Of a stretch of 64,000 bases of DNA, positions 1 to 8,129 are shown piece after piece. Under the pieces are notes generated by a model, which made no database searches, was not told the DNA's origin, and was given only the letters and a program-made list of their open reading frames with translations. The translations under genes and the position numbers were made by a program. Every line of letters begins with the position of its first letter. The first letter of the stretch is position 1. The stretch comes from Sphingobium sp. (lineage in GTDB: Bacteria > Pseudomonadota > Alphaproteobacteria > Sphingomonadales > Sphingomonadaceae), in assembly GCF_003248505.1 (NCBI RefSeq), contig NZ_QFOA01000002.1, forward strand, positions 62,001 through 126,000. The letters run 5' to 3'.

Positions 1-1349
1 GGCGCGACATTGTAACTGGTCATCGACGTGCGCGCGAACACCAACTGGGGAAGTGCGGGGCGCCACCGCGTCGCCGGGTCGGTCGTCGGCACGGCATCGA
101 TATCCATATCGCGGGCGTTGGCATAATTGGTGCCCGTCACGGTATCGCGTTCCTCGATACATCCGTTCCAGGTGATCGTGCGATTTTGAAAGTTGTTGTT
201 GACCGGCACGGTGATCGATCCGCCCGCCATCATTCCCGTCGCAAGGTTACCTTTCAACGCGCTGACGTCATATTTGATCGGGCCGTAATCCCAGTAATAA
301 TTTGTGTACGTCCACGTGCTTGTTGTCGTTTTCTTGATACGCGTTTCAGTTTGGGTAGTGATGTAATCGGTGTATTTTGTTTCTGTCAGAATGCACTGTC
401 CGTTTTTGACCTCGGTCTTATACTGGCTACCATTCGTTACGCGTTCCCAATCCTTCTCCGTTTTGGGATTTCCATCGGAATCTGTGCCGGTCCGGGTATC
501 CGTGACCTTGCTCGAGTTTGTAAAGTTGTTGGCCGGTGCTACGCACGCCTCGAGAGGCAGGTAGGACTTGATGCTTTCCGCCTTCCCCTTTCCATCTGGA
601 TGCACCCAGGGCGTATATGTGACGGTTTCATTCGAAGTCGAGCTTGCTGTCCCTGTCTCGGGAGGGCCATTGGGCCGCCGCGACTGATAGGTCCATTCAT
701 CGACCATCCAGTCGCGCTTCAGCAGCATTCCGACATTGACGGACTCCGAATAAGGGACGAATCCGTAACGGATGACCGATCCCGAAGTCCGCGCGTTTTC
801 CAGCGTCTGGTAGAAATTCTGCACTGCGGTGCGCAGCGAAACGATCTTGCTGGTGGAATCGCCCGGATTGGTGTCGGCCATCGACCCGGTCGTATCCAGG
901 ACGAACATCACGTCCGTATTGGGCAATTGCAGTTCCGCCCGGCATGTCACTGCCACTGCCTTGCTGTCGAAGCCCAGCACATGCATCAGCGTCATCGGCA
1001 GCACGGTCGATGCGTTGGCCGTGACGTTACCCAGGTCGTCCACCGCATAATTGAGGTCGACCGGGCTGGTGCCGAGCGAGCCGTCAGGAAAATTGGTCTG
1101 GAAGAAACGGCGTGCCTGCGCCTCGTCCGTGCTTCTGTTCCAGGTCAGGCCGACCATCGACTTGCGCCCGGCCAGGACGGATGCGTCGCACGCCTGCTGC
1201 ATCCGCGACCGCACGAGGTAAATGCGCGCCATATCAAGCCCGCCGCCCAGCATCCCGACGACCGGGATGATCGACGCGGCGACGATGGCCAGCGCGTTGC
1301 CCGCCTGATTGCGACTCAGGCGGCCGAGGAAAGAAGATTGAACCGACAC
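1..1349 (-). CDS. TadG-like pilus assembly protein with von Willebrand factor A domain (3' end outside window)
   Basis: About 449 codons are visible; the C-terminus lies beyond base 1. It begins at a GTG (1347-1349) preceded by AGAGG. Residues 10-40 hold a TadE/TadG-type N-terminus (NQAGNALAIVAASIIPVVGM), one hydrophobic helix that anchors the protein. A vWA domain follows with the MIDAS-type motif DTTGSM (about residues 155-160), directly after a typical FVLD strand. Such proteins belong to Flp/Tad pilus loci, but no other tad gene is in view. Between roughly residues 220 and 330 there is a Thr/Ser/Tyr/Lys-rich insertion inside the vWA region. Family assignment is good; exact role is inferred. 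Confidence 0.8.
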   Translation of the reverse strand, partial: MSVQSSFLGRLSRNQAGNALAIVAASIIPVVGMLGGGLDMARIYLVRSRMQQACDASVLAGRKSMVGLTWNRSTDEAQARRFFQTNFPDGSLGTSPVDLNYAVDDLGNVTANASTVLPMTLMHVLGFDSKAVAVTCRAELQLPNTDVMFVLDTTGSMADTNPGDSTSKIVSLRTAVQNFYQTLENARTSGSVIRYGFVPYSESVNVGMLLKRDWMVDEWTYQSRRPNGPPETGTASSTSNETVTYTPWVHPDGKGKAESIKSYLPLEACVAPANNFTNSSKVTDTRTGTDSDGNPKTEKDWERVTNGSQYKTEVKNGQCILTETKYTDYITTQTETRIKKTTTSTWTYTNYYWDYGPIKYDVSALKGNLATGMMAGGSITVPVNNNFQNRTITWNGCIEERDTVTGTNYANARDMDIDAVPTTDPATRWRPALPQLVFARTSMTSYNVA

Positions 1350-1552
1350 TGTTACGCCTCTTGATACGAAACGAAAATTTACTCCGCTCCGGATCGTATA
1401 CTTACGGAGGCTTTAAGAACTCTTTACTGAAAGCGAAACGAATTGCTCGCCAGCTACTTGCCGATTTGGCAAATGCACTACGCCCCTACTTCAAAAGGAT
1501 CACATCATCATTTCAAGTGTTTAACCGTACTTGAAGCAGCGGAGGGAATGGC
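1350..1552. other. Divergent intergenic region between the TadG-like gene and the deaminase
   Basis: AT-richer than its surroundings and lying between two divergent genes, so it should hold both promoters. A GGAGGG ribosome binding site sits just before the downstream ATG at 1553. I could not define a convincing -35/-10 pair. Confidence 0.4.
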
Positions 1553-2047
1553 ATGTTCAGCGAAAACGACCGGGAATGGATGCGTATGGCGATCGATGTC
1601 GCCGTTTCGAAAGGATCGGATCCGTCCACTTCGCCGCTCGGCTGCGTGATCGTGCGCGACGGTCAGGTGCTGGCGGCGGAGCGCAACCAGACGCAAGAGC
1701 TTCCCGATGCGACCGCTCACGCGGAAATGATGGCGATCCGCCGGGCCTGCGAAAGCATCGGCGACATGGAACTGCGCGAAGCGACACTCTATTCGACGCT
1801 CCAGCCCTGCGGCATGTGCACCATGGGGTCGATCTGGTCTAAGGTCGGGCGGGTCGTCTATGGCGCGGGACGCGACGATGTCCATAAAATGTACTTCGAG
1901 GATCGGCACATCGACACGTTGAGCTTCATCGCCGACGCCTACCGCGACGATATCGTGATCGAAGGCGGATGCCTGAAGGAGGACTGCGCGCGCCTCTATT
2001 ACGGACCGGACGATGACGTGCCTGAGGAGGACCAGGGGAATATCTGA
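1553..2047 (+). CDS. Cytidine/guanine deaminase-family nucleoside deaminase
   Basis: 164 aa, a zinc-dependent CMP/dCMP-deaminase-fold enzyme. The zinc and proton-shuttle motif is seen as AHAEMMAIR (about residues 56-64) and the second half as LQPCGMCTMG (about 84-93), giving one His and two Cys ligands plus the catalytic Glu. The N-terminal part (MRMAIDVAVSKG) and C-terminal Gly-rich tail fit the nucleoside deaminase/guanine deaminase branch rather than tRNA-specific TadA, which is usually shorter and has a different tail. Substrate cannot be told from sequence alone. It is followed after 46 bases by a secreted cyclophilin on the same strand; no functional link is evident. Confidence 0.8.
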   Translation: MFSENDREWMRMAIDVAVSKGSDPSTSPLGCVIVRDGQVLAAERNQTQELPDATAHAEMMAIRRACESIGDMELREATLYSTLQPCGMCTMGSIWSKVGRVVYGAGRDDVHKMYFEDRHIDTLSFIADAYRDDIVIEGGCLKEDCARLYYGPDDDVPEEDQGNI

Positions 2048-2093
2048 TCCGGAGGGGCTTTACAGCGGAGCGCCGCCCCTGTCTTTTGGAGCG

Positions 2094-2984
2094 ATGAACC
2101 AGGTCTCTCGCCTCGCCGCTCTTGCGGCGCTCGTCGTTGCCCCCGCGCAGGCGCAGGATGCGCCCGCGACACCCTCTGCCGTAGTCGCGGCCGCGCCATC
2201 GGCGGCATGGCGCACCATTCCAGCCGACGAATTGCTGGTCATGACGATCAAAGGCGAAAAGCGCGTCGTCATCCAGCTCGCGCCCGGCTTCGCGCCGCAC
2301 CACGTCGCCAACATCCGCACGTTGGCGCAGGCGCACTGGTGGGACGGGACCAGCATCAACCGAGTGCAGGACAATTATGTCGTCCAATGGGGCGACTCCA
2401 CCGAAAAGAAACCTTTGCCCAAGGGGCTCGCGCCTACCGGCGAAGCCGACTATACGGTGGCCCTCGCCAACAAGCGTCTCGCGGTGACGCCTGCCACCAG
2501 CGTCGATCCCTACGCGCCCTCCACCGGTTATGTCGGGGGGTGGCCGGTGGCCATGAACAGCGACGCGGCGTGGTTGCCGCATTGCTATGGCTATGTCGGT
2601 GTCGGTCGAAACATGGCGCCGGATGCCGGAACGGGGGCGGAGCTTTACGCTGTCGTCGGCCAGGCCCCGCGCCAGCTCGATCGCAATATCGCGGTGGTGG
2701 GGCGCGTGATCGACGGGATGGCGCATCTCTCCAGCCTGCCGCGCGGATCGGGCGATCTCGGCTTCTACACGGCGCAGGAACACCGGGTGCCGATCCTGTC
2801 GGTCAGGCTGGCGAGTGAGCTTCCGGCAAAGGAGCGCCCCCGGTTCGAGGTGATGGATGTCGGCTCCGCCAGCTTTGCCGCCTATTTGCGCCTACGTGCC
2901 AATCGGAAGGATGATTTCTACATTCGCCCGGCAGGCGGCGTGGACCTGTGCAACGCACCGGTGCCGATCCGCGTAGCCCCTTAG
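2094..2984 (+). CDS. Periplasmic cyclophilin-type peptidyl-prolyl isomerase
   Basis: 296 aa. I chose the ATG at 2094 because GGAG precedes it closely and it opens a signal peptide (MNQVSRLAALAALVVAPAQA, cleavage before QDAP). The mature part carries cyclophilin landmarks: FAPHHVANIRTLAQ, then YDG-like WWDGTSINRVQDNYVVQWGD, and later a VVGRVIDGM strand. It would catalyse cis-trans isomerisation at proline during folding of exported proteins. It is longer than minimal cyclophilins because of insertions in the middle (about residues 110-180) and a C-terminal extension. It ends 5 bases from the convergent Lrp/AsnC gene. Confidence 0.85.
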   Translation: MNQVSRLAALAALVVAPAQAQDAPATPSAVVAAAPSAAWRTIPADELLVMTIKGEKRVVIQLAPGFAPHHVANIRTLAQAHWWDGTSINRVQDNYVVQWGDSTEKKPLPKGLAPTGEADYTVALANKRLAVTPATSVDPYAPSTGYVGGWPVAMNSDAAWLPHCYGYVGVGRNMAPDAGTGAELYAVVGQAPRQLDRNIAVVGRVIDGMAHLSSLPRGSGDLGFYTAQEHRVPILSVRLASELPAKERPRFEVMDVGSASFAAYLRLRANRKDDFYIRPAGGVDLCNAPVPIRVAP

Positions 2985-2989
2985 GGCGC

Positions 2990-3451
2990 TTAAAGTCCCC
3001 GCAATCGGTAACCCTGCCAGTCGCGAATGCGCCGGATCGCAAAGCTGGTGCGGATCGCCGACACGCCGGGGAGGCGCGCCAGGCAATCCCGGTGGATCGT
3101 ATCGAAGCCGTTGAGATCCGCAGCCGCAACGCGTAGCAGATAGTCCGCTTGTCCTGCCATCAGGTGGCATTCGAGGATTTCGGGGAAATCCGCCACCGCC
3201 CCCTCGAACCTGTCCATGGTTTCGCGGCTCTGGCTGGTGAGCGAGATTTCGACGAACGCGTGAAGCGAAAGGCCGAGCGCCGTGGCGTCGAGCCGCGCGG
3301 CATATCCCGCGATCACGCCTGCCTCCTCCAGCGCCTTGATCCTGCGATGACATGCCGAGGAGGAAAGGCCGATCCGGTCGCCCAGTTCCGCCATCGAGCG
3401 TCGCGAATCCGACTGGAGCGCTTCCAGCAAGGCAATGTCCAAACGATCCAT
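2990..3451 (-). CDS. Lrp/AsnC-family transcriptional regulator
   Basis: 153 aa from the ATG at 3451, which has AGGA in front; an upstream in-frame start would swallow the palindrome at 3463-3481. An N-terminal winged HTH (LDIALLEALQSDSRRSMAELGDRIGLSSSACHRR region) is followed by the RAM/AsnC ligand-binding domain (about residues 65-150), with the family pattern of effector-responsive octamers. It is divergent from alanine dehydrogenase, the classic arrangement for an amino-acid-responsive activator such as AldR. Likely it senses alanine or another amino acid and controls ald and itself; that role is inferred from context. Confidence 0.88.
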   Translation of the reverse strand: MDRLDIALLEALQSDSRRSMAELGDRIGLSSSACHRRIKALEEAGVIAGYAARLDATALGLSLHAFVEISLTSQSRETMDRFEGAVADFPEILECHLMAGQADYLLRVAAADLNGFDTIHRDCLARLPGVSAIRTSFAIRRIRDWQGYRLRGL

Positions 3452-3462
3452 TCCATCCTGTC

Positions 3463-3481
3463 CCGAAATTCGAATATTCGG
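3463..3481. promoter_or_regulatory. Putative Lrp/AsnC operator between the regulator and ald
   Basis: CCGAA and TTCGG arms enclose an AT-rich core that contains the perfect 10-bp palindrome CGAATATTCG (3471-3480). It sits 12-30 bases upstream of the regulator start. A related half-like ACATTCG occurs at 3528-3534 nearer ald. Position and AT-rich dyad fit an Lrp-type site; binding is inferred. Confidence 0.45.
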
Positions 3482-3602
3482 CGGGATAGCATCCCGATCA
3501 GGCATTAAATAGGGGCTTAGTTAGGGAACATTCGTTTCCCCTGTTGCGCTATGATCCCGCCCGCAAGGCGCGAATGCGCCAAATCTAGCTGGAGGCCCGA
3601 GG

Positions 3603-4718
3603 ATGATTGTAGGCACCGTCAAGGAAATCAAGAATCACGAATATCGCGTCGGCTTGACGCCGGAAAGCGTGCACGAATTGACCGCGCACGGCCATCGCGT
3701 GCTGGTAGAAACCGGTGCGGGCGAGGGCATCGGGGCGGGCGACGACCTTTATGTCAAGGCTGGGGCGGAAATCGTCGCCACCGCCGCTGACATCTTTGCC
3801 GCCGCCGAGATGATCGTGAAGGTGAAGGAGCCTCAGCCGCAGGAGCGCGCCATGCTGCGCCCCGGCCAGATTCTCTATACCTACCTGCACCTCGCGCCCG
3901 ATCCCGAGCAGACCCGCGATCTCATCAAGTCGGGCGCGACCTGCATCGCCTATGAAACGGTGACCGACGCCACAGGTGGCCTGCCGCTGCTCAAGCCGAT
4001 GAGCCAGGTCGCGGGCCGCATGTCCATCCAGGCGGGCGCCACCGCGCTCGAAAAAGCGCACGGCGGTCGCGGCGTGTTGCTGGGCGGCGTGCCGGGCGTT
4101 CTGCCCGCCAAGGTCGCCGTTATCGGCGGCGGCGTCGTCGGCTTCAACGCGGCGCAAATGGCCGCCGGTCTCGGTGCGGACGTGACCATTCTCGACCGCA
4201 GCCCCGAAGTGCTCGAAAAGCTGGGCACGTATTTCGAGGCGCGCGCCAAGACGCGCTTTTCCAACAAGGCGAACCTGGCCGAATGCGTGGCCGAAGCCGA
4301 TCTCGTCATCGGCGCGGTGCTGATCCCCGGCGCCGCCGCGCCCAAGCTCGTCACTGCCGACATGCTCAAGACCATGAAGAAGGGCGCTGTGCTCGTCGAC
4401 GTGGCGATCGATCAGGGCGGCTGTTTCGAAACGAGCCGCGCGACCACCCATGCCGAGCCCACTTATGTGGTCGAGGGGGTCGTGCATTATTGCGTCGCCA
4501 ACATGCCTGGCGCGGTGGCCCGCACCAGCACCTATGCCCTCAACAACGTCACGCTGCCCCATGCCCTGCGAATCGCGGAACTGGGCTGGAAGGAAGCGCT
4601 GCGCCGCGACTCGCATTTGCGCGCGGGCCTGAATGTGTGGGACGGAAAGGTTACTTATCAGGCGGTTGCCGAAGATCTGGGGCTTCCTTACACCCCGGTG
4701 GACCAAGCCATCGCCTGA
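3603..4718 (+). CDS. ald: Alanine dehydrogenase
   Basis: 371 aa, the usual family length. It interconverts L-alanine and pyruvate/ammonia with NAD in the cytoplasm. The N-terminus MIVGTVKEIKNHEYRVGLTP is diagnostic for the alanine dehydrogenase/PNT family, with the substrate-binding Lys and His in MIVKVKEPQPQE and YLHLAPD. The NAD-binding Rossmann motif is GGGVVGFNAAQMAAGLGADV (about residues 175-194), with the acidic residue of strand 2 in TILDRS. GGAGG precedes the ATG. A divergent Lrp/AsnC gene and an operator-like palindrome suggest amino-acid induction. A strong terminator follows at 4748-4780. Confidence 0.96.
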   Translation: MIVGTVKEIKNHEYRVGLTPESVHELTAHGHRVLVETGAGEGIGAGDDLYVKAGAEIVATAADIFAAAEMIVKVKEPQPQERAMLRPGQILYTYLHLAPDPEQTRDLIKSGATCIAYETVTDATGGLPLLKPMSQVAGRMSIQAGATALEKAHGGRGVLLGGVPGVLPAKVAVIGGGVVGFNAAQMAAGLGADVTILDRSPEVLEKLGTYFEARAKTRFSNKANLAECVAEADLVIGAVLIPGAAAPKLVTADMLKTMKKGAVLVDVAIDQGGCFETSRATTHAEPTYVVEGVVHYCVANMPGAVARTSTYALNNVTLPHALRIAELGWKEALRRDSHLRAGLNVWDGKVTYQAVAEDLGLPYTPVDQAIA

Positions 4719-4747
4719 CGCGGCATCCCTGTAGGCCGCGCCACATG

Positions 4748-4780
4748 ACGGCGTCGTCCCTGGCGGGGCGGCGCCGTTTT
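4748..4780 (+). terminator. Rho-independent terminator of ald
   Basis: Arms 4748-4760 and 4765-4777 can form 13 pairs (two G-T wobbles) around a TGGC tetraloop, followed by TTTT. It lies 30 bases after the ald stop. Confidence 0.8.
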
Positions 4781-5023
4781 GCGTTGTCCTGCGGGTCGAT
4801 CTTTTCCGTTTTCTGTCTACCGCGCGGGGCAGGAGGGTGCGGGTTCTGCCGTCTGCTTCGTTGAGCGGGATGAAAGAGGCATGGCCATGCTTCTTCCATC
4901 TGGTTTCGCCGAAGAGGGGCATGGTACGCACGTCATGGTCGACATTCTGACATTCGCCGCTTTGATTCGTCAGGGCAAGGGCCGCAACCTGCGCGACGAG
5001 CGCACCAGGCAAAAGGGAGCGCG
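4781..5023. other. Intergenic stretch without a supportable gene
   Basis: With the terminator this makes a gap of 305 bases between ald and the permease. Small open frames here have no family resemblance and poor ribosome sites. It presumably holds the permease promoter, which I could not identify. Confidence 0.4.
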
Positions 5024-5857
5024 GTGATGCACGGCGATGTCATGACCTGGCTGGTGCCGCTCGTCTCGATGCTGGTGGCCGGGCTGGTGGCCGGCTTCGC
5101 CGCCGGTGTTTTCGGTATCGGGGGTGGATTCGTCGTCGTGCCCGCGCTGCTGGTGGTTCTGCCGCTGCTGGGCGGAACGCACGACGCCATCGCGCATGTC
5201 GCGATCGGCACCTCTGCTGCTACGATCATCGTCACATCCATCCGCTCGCTCCTGGCGCATGCCAAGCGCGGGGCGGTGGAGTTCGAAGTGCTCAAGAGCT
5301 GGGCGCCCTGGATCGTGCTGGGCTGCGGTGCGGGCGTGTTGCTGGCAGGGCACGTCAACGGCAACGTGCTCAAAATGATCTTTGCGGTGGGCGTGGCCCT
5401 CATGTCCCTGAATTTCCTGCTTCCCAATGTGAGCAGCAAGGTGGTGAGCGACACCATGCCCTCGGGCCTCGTGCGCATGGGAATCGCCGGCGGGCTGGGA
5501 ACCTTTTCCTCGCTGTTGGGCATCGGCGGCGGCACGATTGCGATCATGGTAATGACCCTGTGCGGTCGCACCATCCATCGCGCCATTGCGACCGCATCGG
5601 GTATCGGGACGCTGATCGCCATCCCCACGACCATCGGCTTTGCCATCATCGGCTTCAAGGAAACGGGCCTGCCCTGGGGGTCGTTGGGCTACATCAACGT
5701 ACCTGCCACGATCGCCATAGCTTCGATGTCTATGCTGACCGCTCCGCTGGGCGTTGCGGCGGCGCACAGCCTGCCTGCCGGTCCGCTCAAAAAGATCTTT
5801 GGTGTCTATCTCGTTGTCATCGCAATCGTGATGTTCCGCAACGCGACCCATGGATAA
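5024..5857 (+). CDS. TauE/SafE-family sulfite/anion exporter-like permease
   Basis: 277 aa integral membrane protein of the DUF81/TauE family. It has about eight hydrophobic segments and two repeated halves: GFAAGVFGIGGGFVVVPALL near residue 30 and LGTFSSLLGIGGGTIAIMVM near residue 165. The repeated GIGGG motifs are the family signature. Members move sulfite, sulfoacetate or other organosulfur anions; the substrate here is unknown, since no sulfur genes are adjacent. The start is GTG at 5024 (GGGAG upstream), with an ATG one codon later as the alternative. Confidence 0.88.
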   Translation: MMHGDVMTWLVPLVSMLVAGLVAGFAAGVFGIGGGFVVVPALLVVLPLLGGTHDAIAHVAIGTSAATIIVTSIRSLLAHAKRGAVEFEVLKSWAPWIVLGCGAGVLLAGHVNGNVLKMIFAVGVALMSLNFLLPNVSSKVVSDTMPSGLVRMGIAGGLGTFSSLLGIGGGTIAIMVMTLCGRTIHRAIATASGIGTLIAIPTTIGFAIIGFKETGLPWGSLGYINVPATIAIASMSMLTAPLGVAAAHSLPAGPLKKIFGVYLVVIAIVMFRNATHG

Positions 5858-5887
5858 AGACGATGGGGGAGGGCGCTCGCGCTCTCC

Positions 5888-7090
5888 TCAGTCCGCGTCG
5901 GGATCGCGGAAATTGAGCCGCCGCGTGACGGTATAGTCGAGCACGCCGACCAGCAGATAGCTGATCCATTGCTTGGCCAACGTCAGCACCGACCGGTTGG
6001 CGCGATGATCCGTCAGGCTGATGGCCCGACTGTCCCCCGCTTCCCCATCGATGAAGCGGCGGACCTGCGCGGCAAACCCCGCATCCTCGATCCGCAGCAT
6101 AATCTCCAGATTGAGGAACAGGCTGCGCATGTCGAAATTGGCCGATCCCACGAACACGGCATCGTCGATCACGATCAATTTCATATGCAGCTTGCAAGGC
6201 TGATATTCGAGAATCTCGACGCCCCGCTTGAGCAGCGGACCGTAAAGCAGACGTGCCGCAGCGACCGTCGCCCCATTGTCGGACCGTGCCGGCAGGATCA
6301 GCCGGGCGCCGTCCCGCAGCGCTGCCCGTGCGATCCGCTTCAACATCCCGCGCCCCGGCGAAAAATAGGCGGCGACCATGTCCACCCGGCGTGCCCGTTC
6401 CAGATCGTGCTTCACCACCGTCGCCCAGGGGCTGAACCGCCGCGTCGGTCCACCGATCAACCAGCGCAACGCATCGCGTGAATGAGCGCCCCGTGGGCCC
6501 CGCCAATGGCGTATCATCTGCCGCAACGTGCGGAAGCGCTGCTTGCGCGTTTCGGTCCATCGCCACAACTGGCCATACCAGCTTACCATCGCGTCGACGC
6601 TCCTGCCTTCGATCAGCAGTCCGACGTCGCGCCAGCAATCCTCCGCCGGAATGCCGAAATAGCCGTCCTCCACGTTGAAGCCGCCGATCATCAGTCGCAC
6701 GTCGTCGGCAATGGCCATTTTCTGGTGATTGCGGATCAGGTAGCGGGTCGACCGCCGGGTGCCGAACCGTCCGAAATGCCCGCCTGCGTCGACGAGGTGC
6801 GCAAAAAATGCGTCGGGCGTGCTGCCCGAACCGAACGCGTCGACCATCAAAGTGACCGCGACCCCGCGCCTCCTTGCTGCGACCAGCGCGTCGCGAACCA
6901 GCGTCCCACTCTCGTCCGCGGCAAAGATATAGTAATAGAGCTTGAGGCTGTGCCGTGCGCCTGCGATCAAGCCCAGCAGCGCTTCGCGCAGGGCGGAGCC
7001 GCGCGTCAGCAGGCGCAGGCGGTTGTCGCAGATCGTGGCCTCCACGACATCATGTTCCCCGCAATCCCTTTCGGGTCTTACCGTCGCCAT
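5888..7090 (-). CDS. Phospholipase D/cardiolipin synthase-like protein
   Basis: 400 aa with two HKD phosphodiesterase motifs: NHQKMAIADD (about residue 125) and LHMKLIVIDD (about 305), each followed by the G-G/S-x-N-F element (MIGGFN, VGSANF). This is the pattern of bacterial cardiolipin synthases, which join two phosphatidylglycerols or PG and PE at the inner membrane. Unlike ClsA it lacks an N-terminal pair of membrane helices, so it resembles ClsB/YbhO-type enzymes. The start at 7090 is supported by AGGGAG six bases upstream; longer frames have no such site. Confidence 0.87.
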   Translation of the reverse strand: MATVRPERDCGEHDVVEATICDNRLRLLTRGSALREALLGLIAGARHSLKLYYYIFAADESGTLVRDALVAARRRGVAVTLMVDAFGSGSTPDAFFAHLVDAGGHFGRFGTRRSTRYLIRNHQKMAIADDVRLMIGGFNVEDGYFGIPAEDCWRDVGLLIEGRSVDAMVSWYGQLWRWTETRKQRFRTLRQMIRHWRGPRGAHSRDALRWLIGGPTRRFSPWATVVKHDLERARRVDMVAAYFSPGRGMLKRIARAALRDGARLILPARSDNGATVAAARLLYGPLLKRGVEILEYQPCKLHMKLIVIDDAVFVGSANFDMRSLFLNLEIMLRIEDAGFAAQVRRFIDGEAGDSRAISLTDHRANRSVLTLAKQWISYLLVGVLDYTVTRRLNFRDPDAD

Positions 7091-7202
7091 CGAACTCCCT
7101 CGTGCTCCTGGCTGGCCCTCATGGCCTTTTCTTGACACCGGGACAACCGACTGCTAGGCGCCCGGTTCACGATTTCCATTCGTTGTTTGCAGGAGGCCCT
7201 GT

Positions 7203-7547
7203 TTGGCCCGCGTTACCGTCGAAGATTGCGTCGACAAGGTTACCAACCGTTTCGATCTCGTTCTGCTTGCAGCGCAGCGCGCCAGGGAAATTTCCGGCGG
7301 CGCTGAGCTGACGCTGGATCGCGATCGCGACAAGAACCCTGTCGTTGCCTTGCGTGAGATTGCGGAAGAAACCGTTCTGCCTGACGAACTGCACGATTCG
7401 CTCGTCGGTTCGCTTCAGAAGGTGCAGGTCGATGACGACGACACGCCGGACGAGATCGGTTCGCTCGCCCAGTCGGCGGAGGCTCTGCGCCTGACCGCCG
7501 CTGCGCCGCCGCGTAACCAGAATATCGGCGGCGACTACGACGGCTGA
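7203..7547 (+). CDS. rpoZ: RNA polymerase omega subunit
   Basis: 114 aa. The start is TTG at 7203, with a textbook AGGAGG at 7191-7196; the protein begins MARVTVEDCVDKVTNRFDLV, the near-invariant omega N-terminus. The helix LLAAQRAREI and the NPVVALREIAEE segment match the conserved RpoZ fold that clamps the beta-prime C-terminus during polymerase assembly. The acidic C-terminal tail (VDDDDTPDE) is typical of alphaproteobacterial omegas. In many alphaproteobacteria rpoZ sits by relA/spoT; here it stands alone with its own terminator. A rare start codon in an essential-type gene may moderate expression. Confidence 0.96.
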   Translation: MARVTVEDCVDKVTNRFDLVLLAAQRAREISGGAELTLDRDRDKNPVVALREIAEETVLPDELHDSLVGSLQKVQVDDDDTPDEIGSLAQSAEALRLTAAAPPRNQNIGGDYDG

Positions 7548-7578
7548 TCGGCTGCGGTCAAGTTTGGAGAGGGAATGA

Positions 7579-7616
7579 GGCCCGGCCCGCGTCAGCGGGA
7601 CCGGGCCCATATTTTT
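7579..7616 (+). terminator. Rho-independent terminator of rpoZ
   Basis: Arms 7579-7590 and 7595-7607 (one bulged A) form a GC-rich stem around GTCA, followed by CATATTTTT. Confidence 0.8.
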
Positions 7617-7627
7617 GCCGTCACATG

Positions 7628-7654
7628 AAAAAGGGCCCGCCGGATGGCGAGCCC
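7628..7654 (-). terminator. Rho-independent terminator of the glycine-zipper gene
   Basis: Read on the minus strand, arms 7646-7654 and 7633-7641 pair with one mismatch around a 4-base loop and are followed by TTTTT (7628-7632). It faces the rpoZ terminator, closing a convergent pair. Confidence 0.75.
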
Positions 7655-7679
7655 TTCCTCGATGATCGACGCTGACGGA

Positions 7680-8000
7680 TCAGCACTTCGAATTGCGGTC
7701 GATGGCGCGGCCTGCGAGCGCACCGGCACCCGCGCCGATGATCGTGCCCGGTGCACGGTCGCCTCGCGTATCGACTGCGCGGCCCAGCAGGGCACCTGCC
7801 ACACCGCCCACCAGCAGGCCGGTCGTGCCGCTGCCCTTGCGGCAACGATAGCGGCGGTCGTCGCGGTAATCCGCCCGGCGCTCGTACCGATCATAGCGGT
7901 CGTAGCGATGATGGTCGCGCGCGAAAGAGGTCGAGGGGACGAAAGCCGTCGCGGTGGCAGCGGCAAGGGCGGTGGCCAGAATGGCTTTGCGAATCATCAT
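7680..8000 (-). CDS. Secreted glycine-zipper 2TM-domain protein
   Basis: 106 aa from the ATG at 8000, preceded by GGAGGAGAAG. A signal peptide (MIRKAILATALAAATATAFV, cleaved near TSFA-RD) leads into a His/Tyr/Arg-rich linker (RDHHRYDRYDRYERR) and then two glycine-zipper repeats: TGLLVGGVAGALLGRAVD and TIIGAGAGALAGRAID. This is the 17-kDa antigen/SlyB-type membrane-associated domain, but no lipobox cysteine precedes the mature part, so it is probably not a lipoprotein. Function is unknown; such proteins are often envelope-stress induced. A GGAAC-N17-AGTT sequence upstream may be an EcfG promoter. Confidence 0.82.
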   Translation of the reverse strand: MMIRKAILATALAAATATAFVPSTSFARDHHRYDRYDRYERRADYRDDRRYRCRKGSGTTGLLVGGVAGALLGRAVDTRGDRAPGTIIGAGAGALAGRAIDRNSKC

Positions 8001-8032
8001 GATCTTCTCCTCCAGAACATGCAAAATCTGAA

Positions 8033-8058
8033 AACTGTGAGGAGCGTTATGCCGTTCC
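8033..8058 (-). promoter_or_regulatory. Possible EcfG (general stress response) promoter
   Basis: On the minus strand GGAAC (8054-8058) is separated by 17 bases from AGTT (8033-8036), close to the alphaproteobacterial EcfG consensus GGAAC-N16/17-CGTT. It lies 33 bases before the glycine-zipper start. One mismatch in the -10 keeps this tentative. Confidence 0.4.
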
Positions 8059-8129
8059 CATGATGCGCCGAAGCTGAACCGCAATGTTATCCTTCGTTCA
8101 GGATCGTTACGCAACGCGGTCGAAACATG

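Noticed and set aside
3527..3555. GGAAC near ald as an EcfG promoter
   Set aside because: No CGTT at 16-17 bases; the TATGAT at 3550 would pair with a weak -35 instead.
4779..5027. Possible 82-residue gene between ald and the permease
   Set aside because: It begins inside the terminator, lacks a ribosome site and has no recognisable feature.
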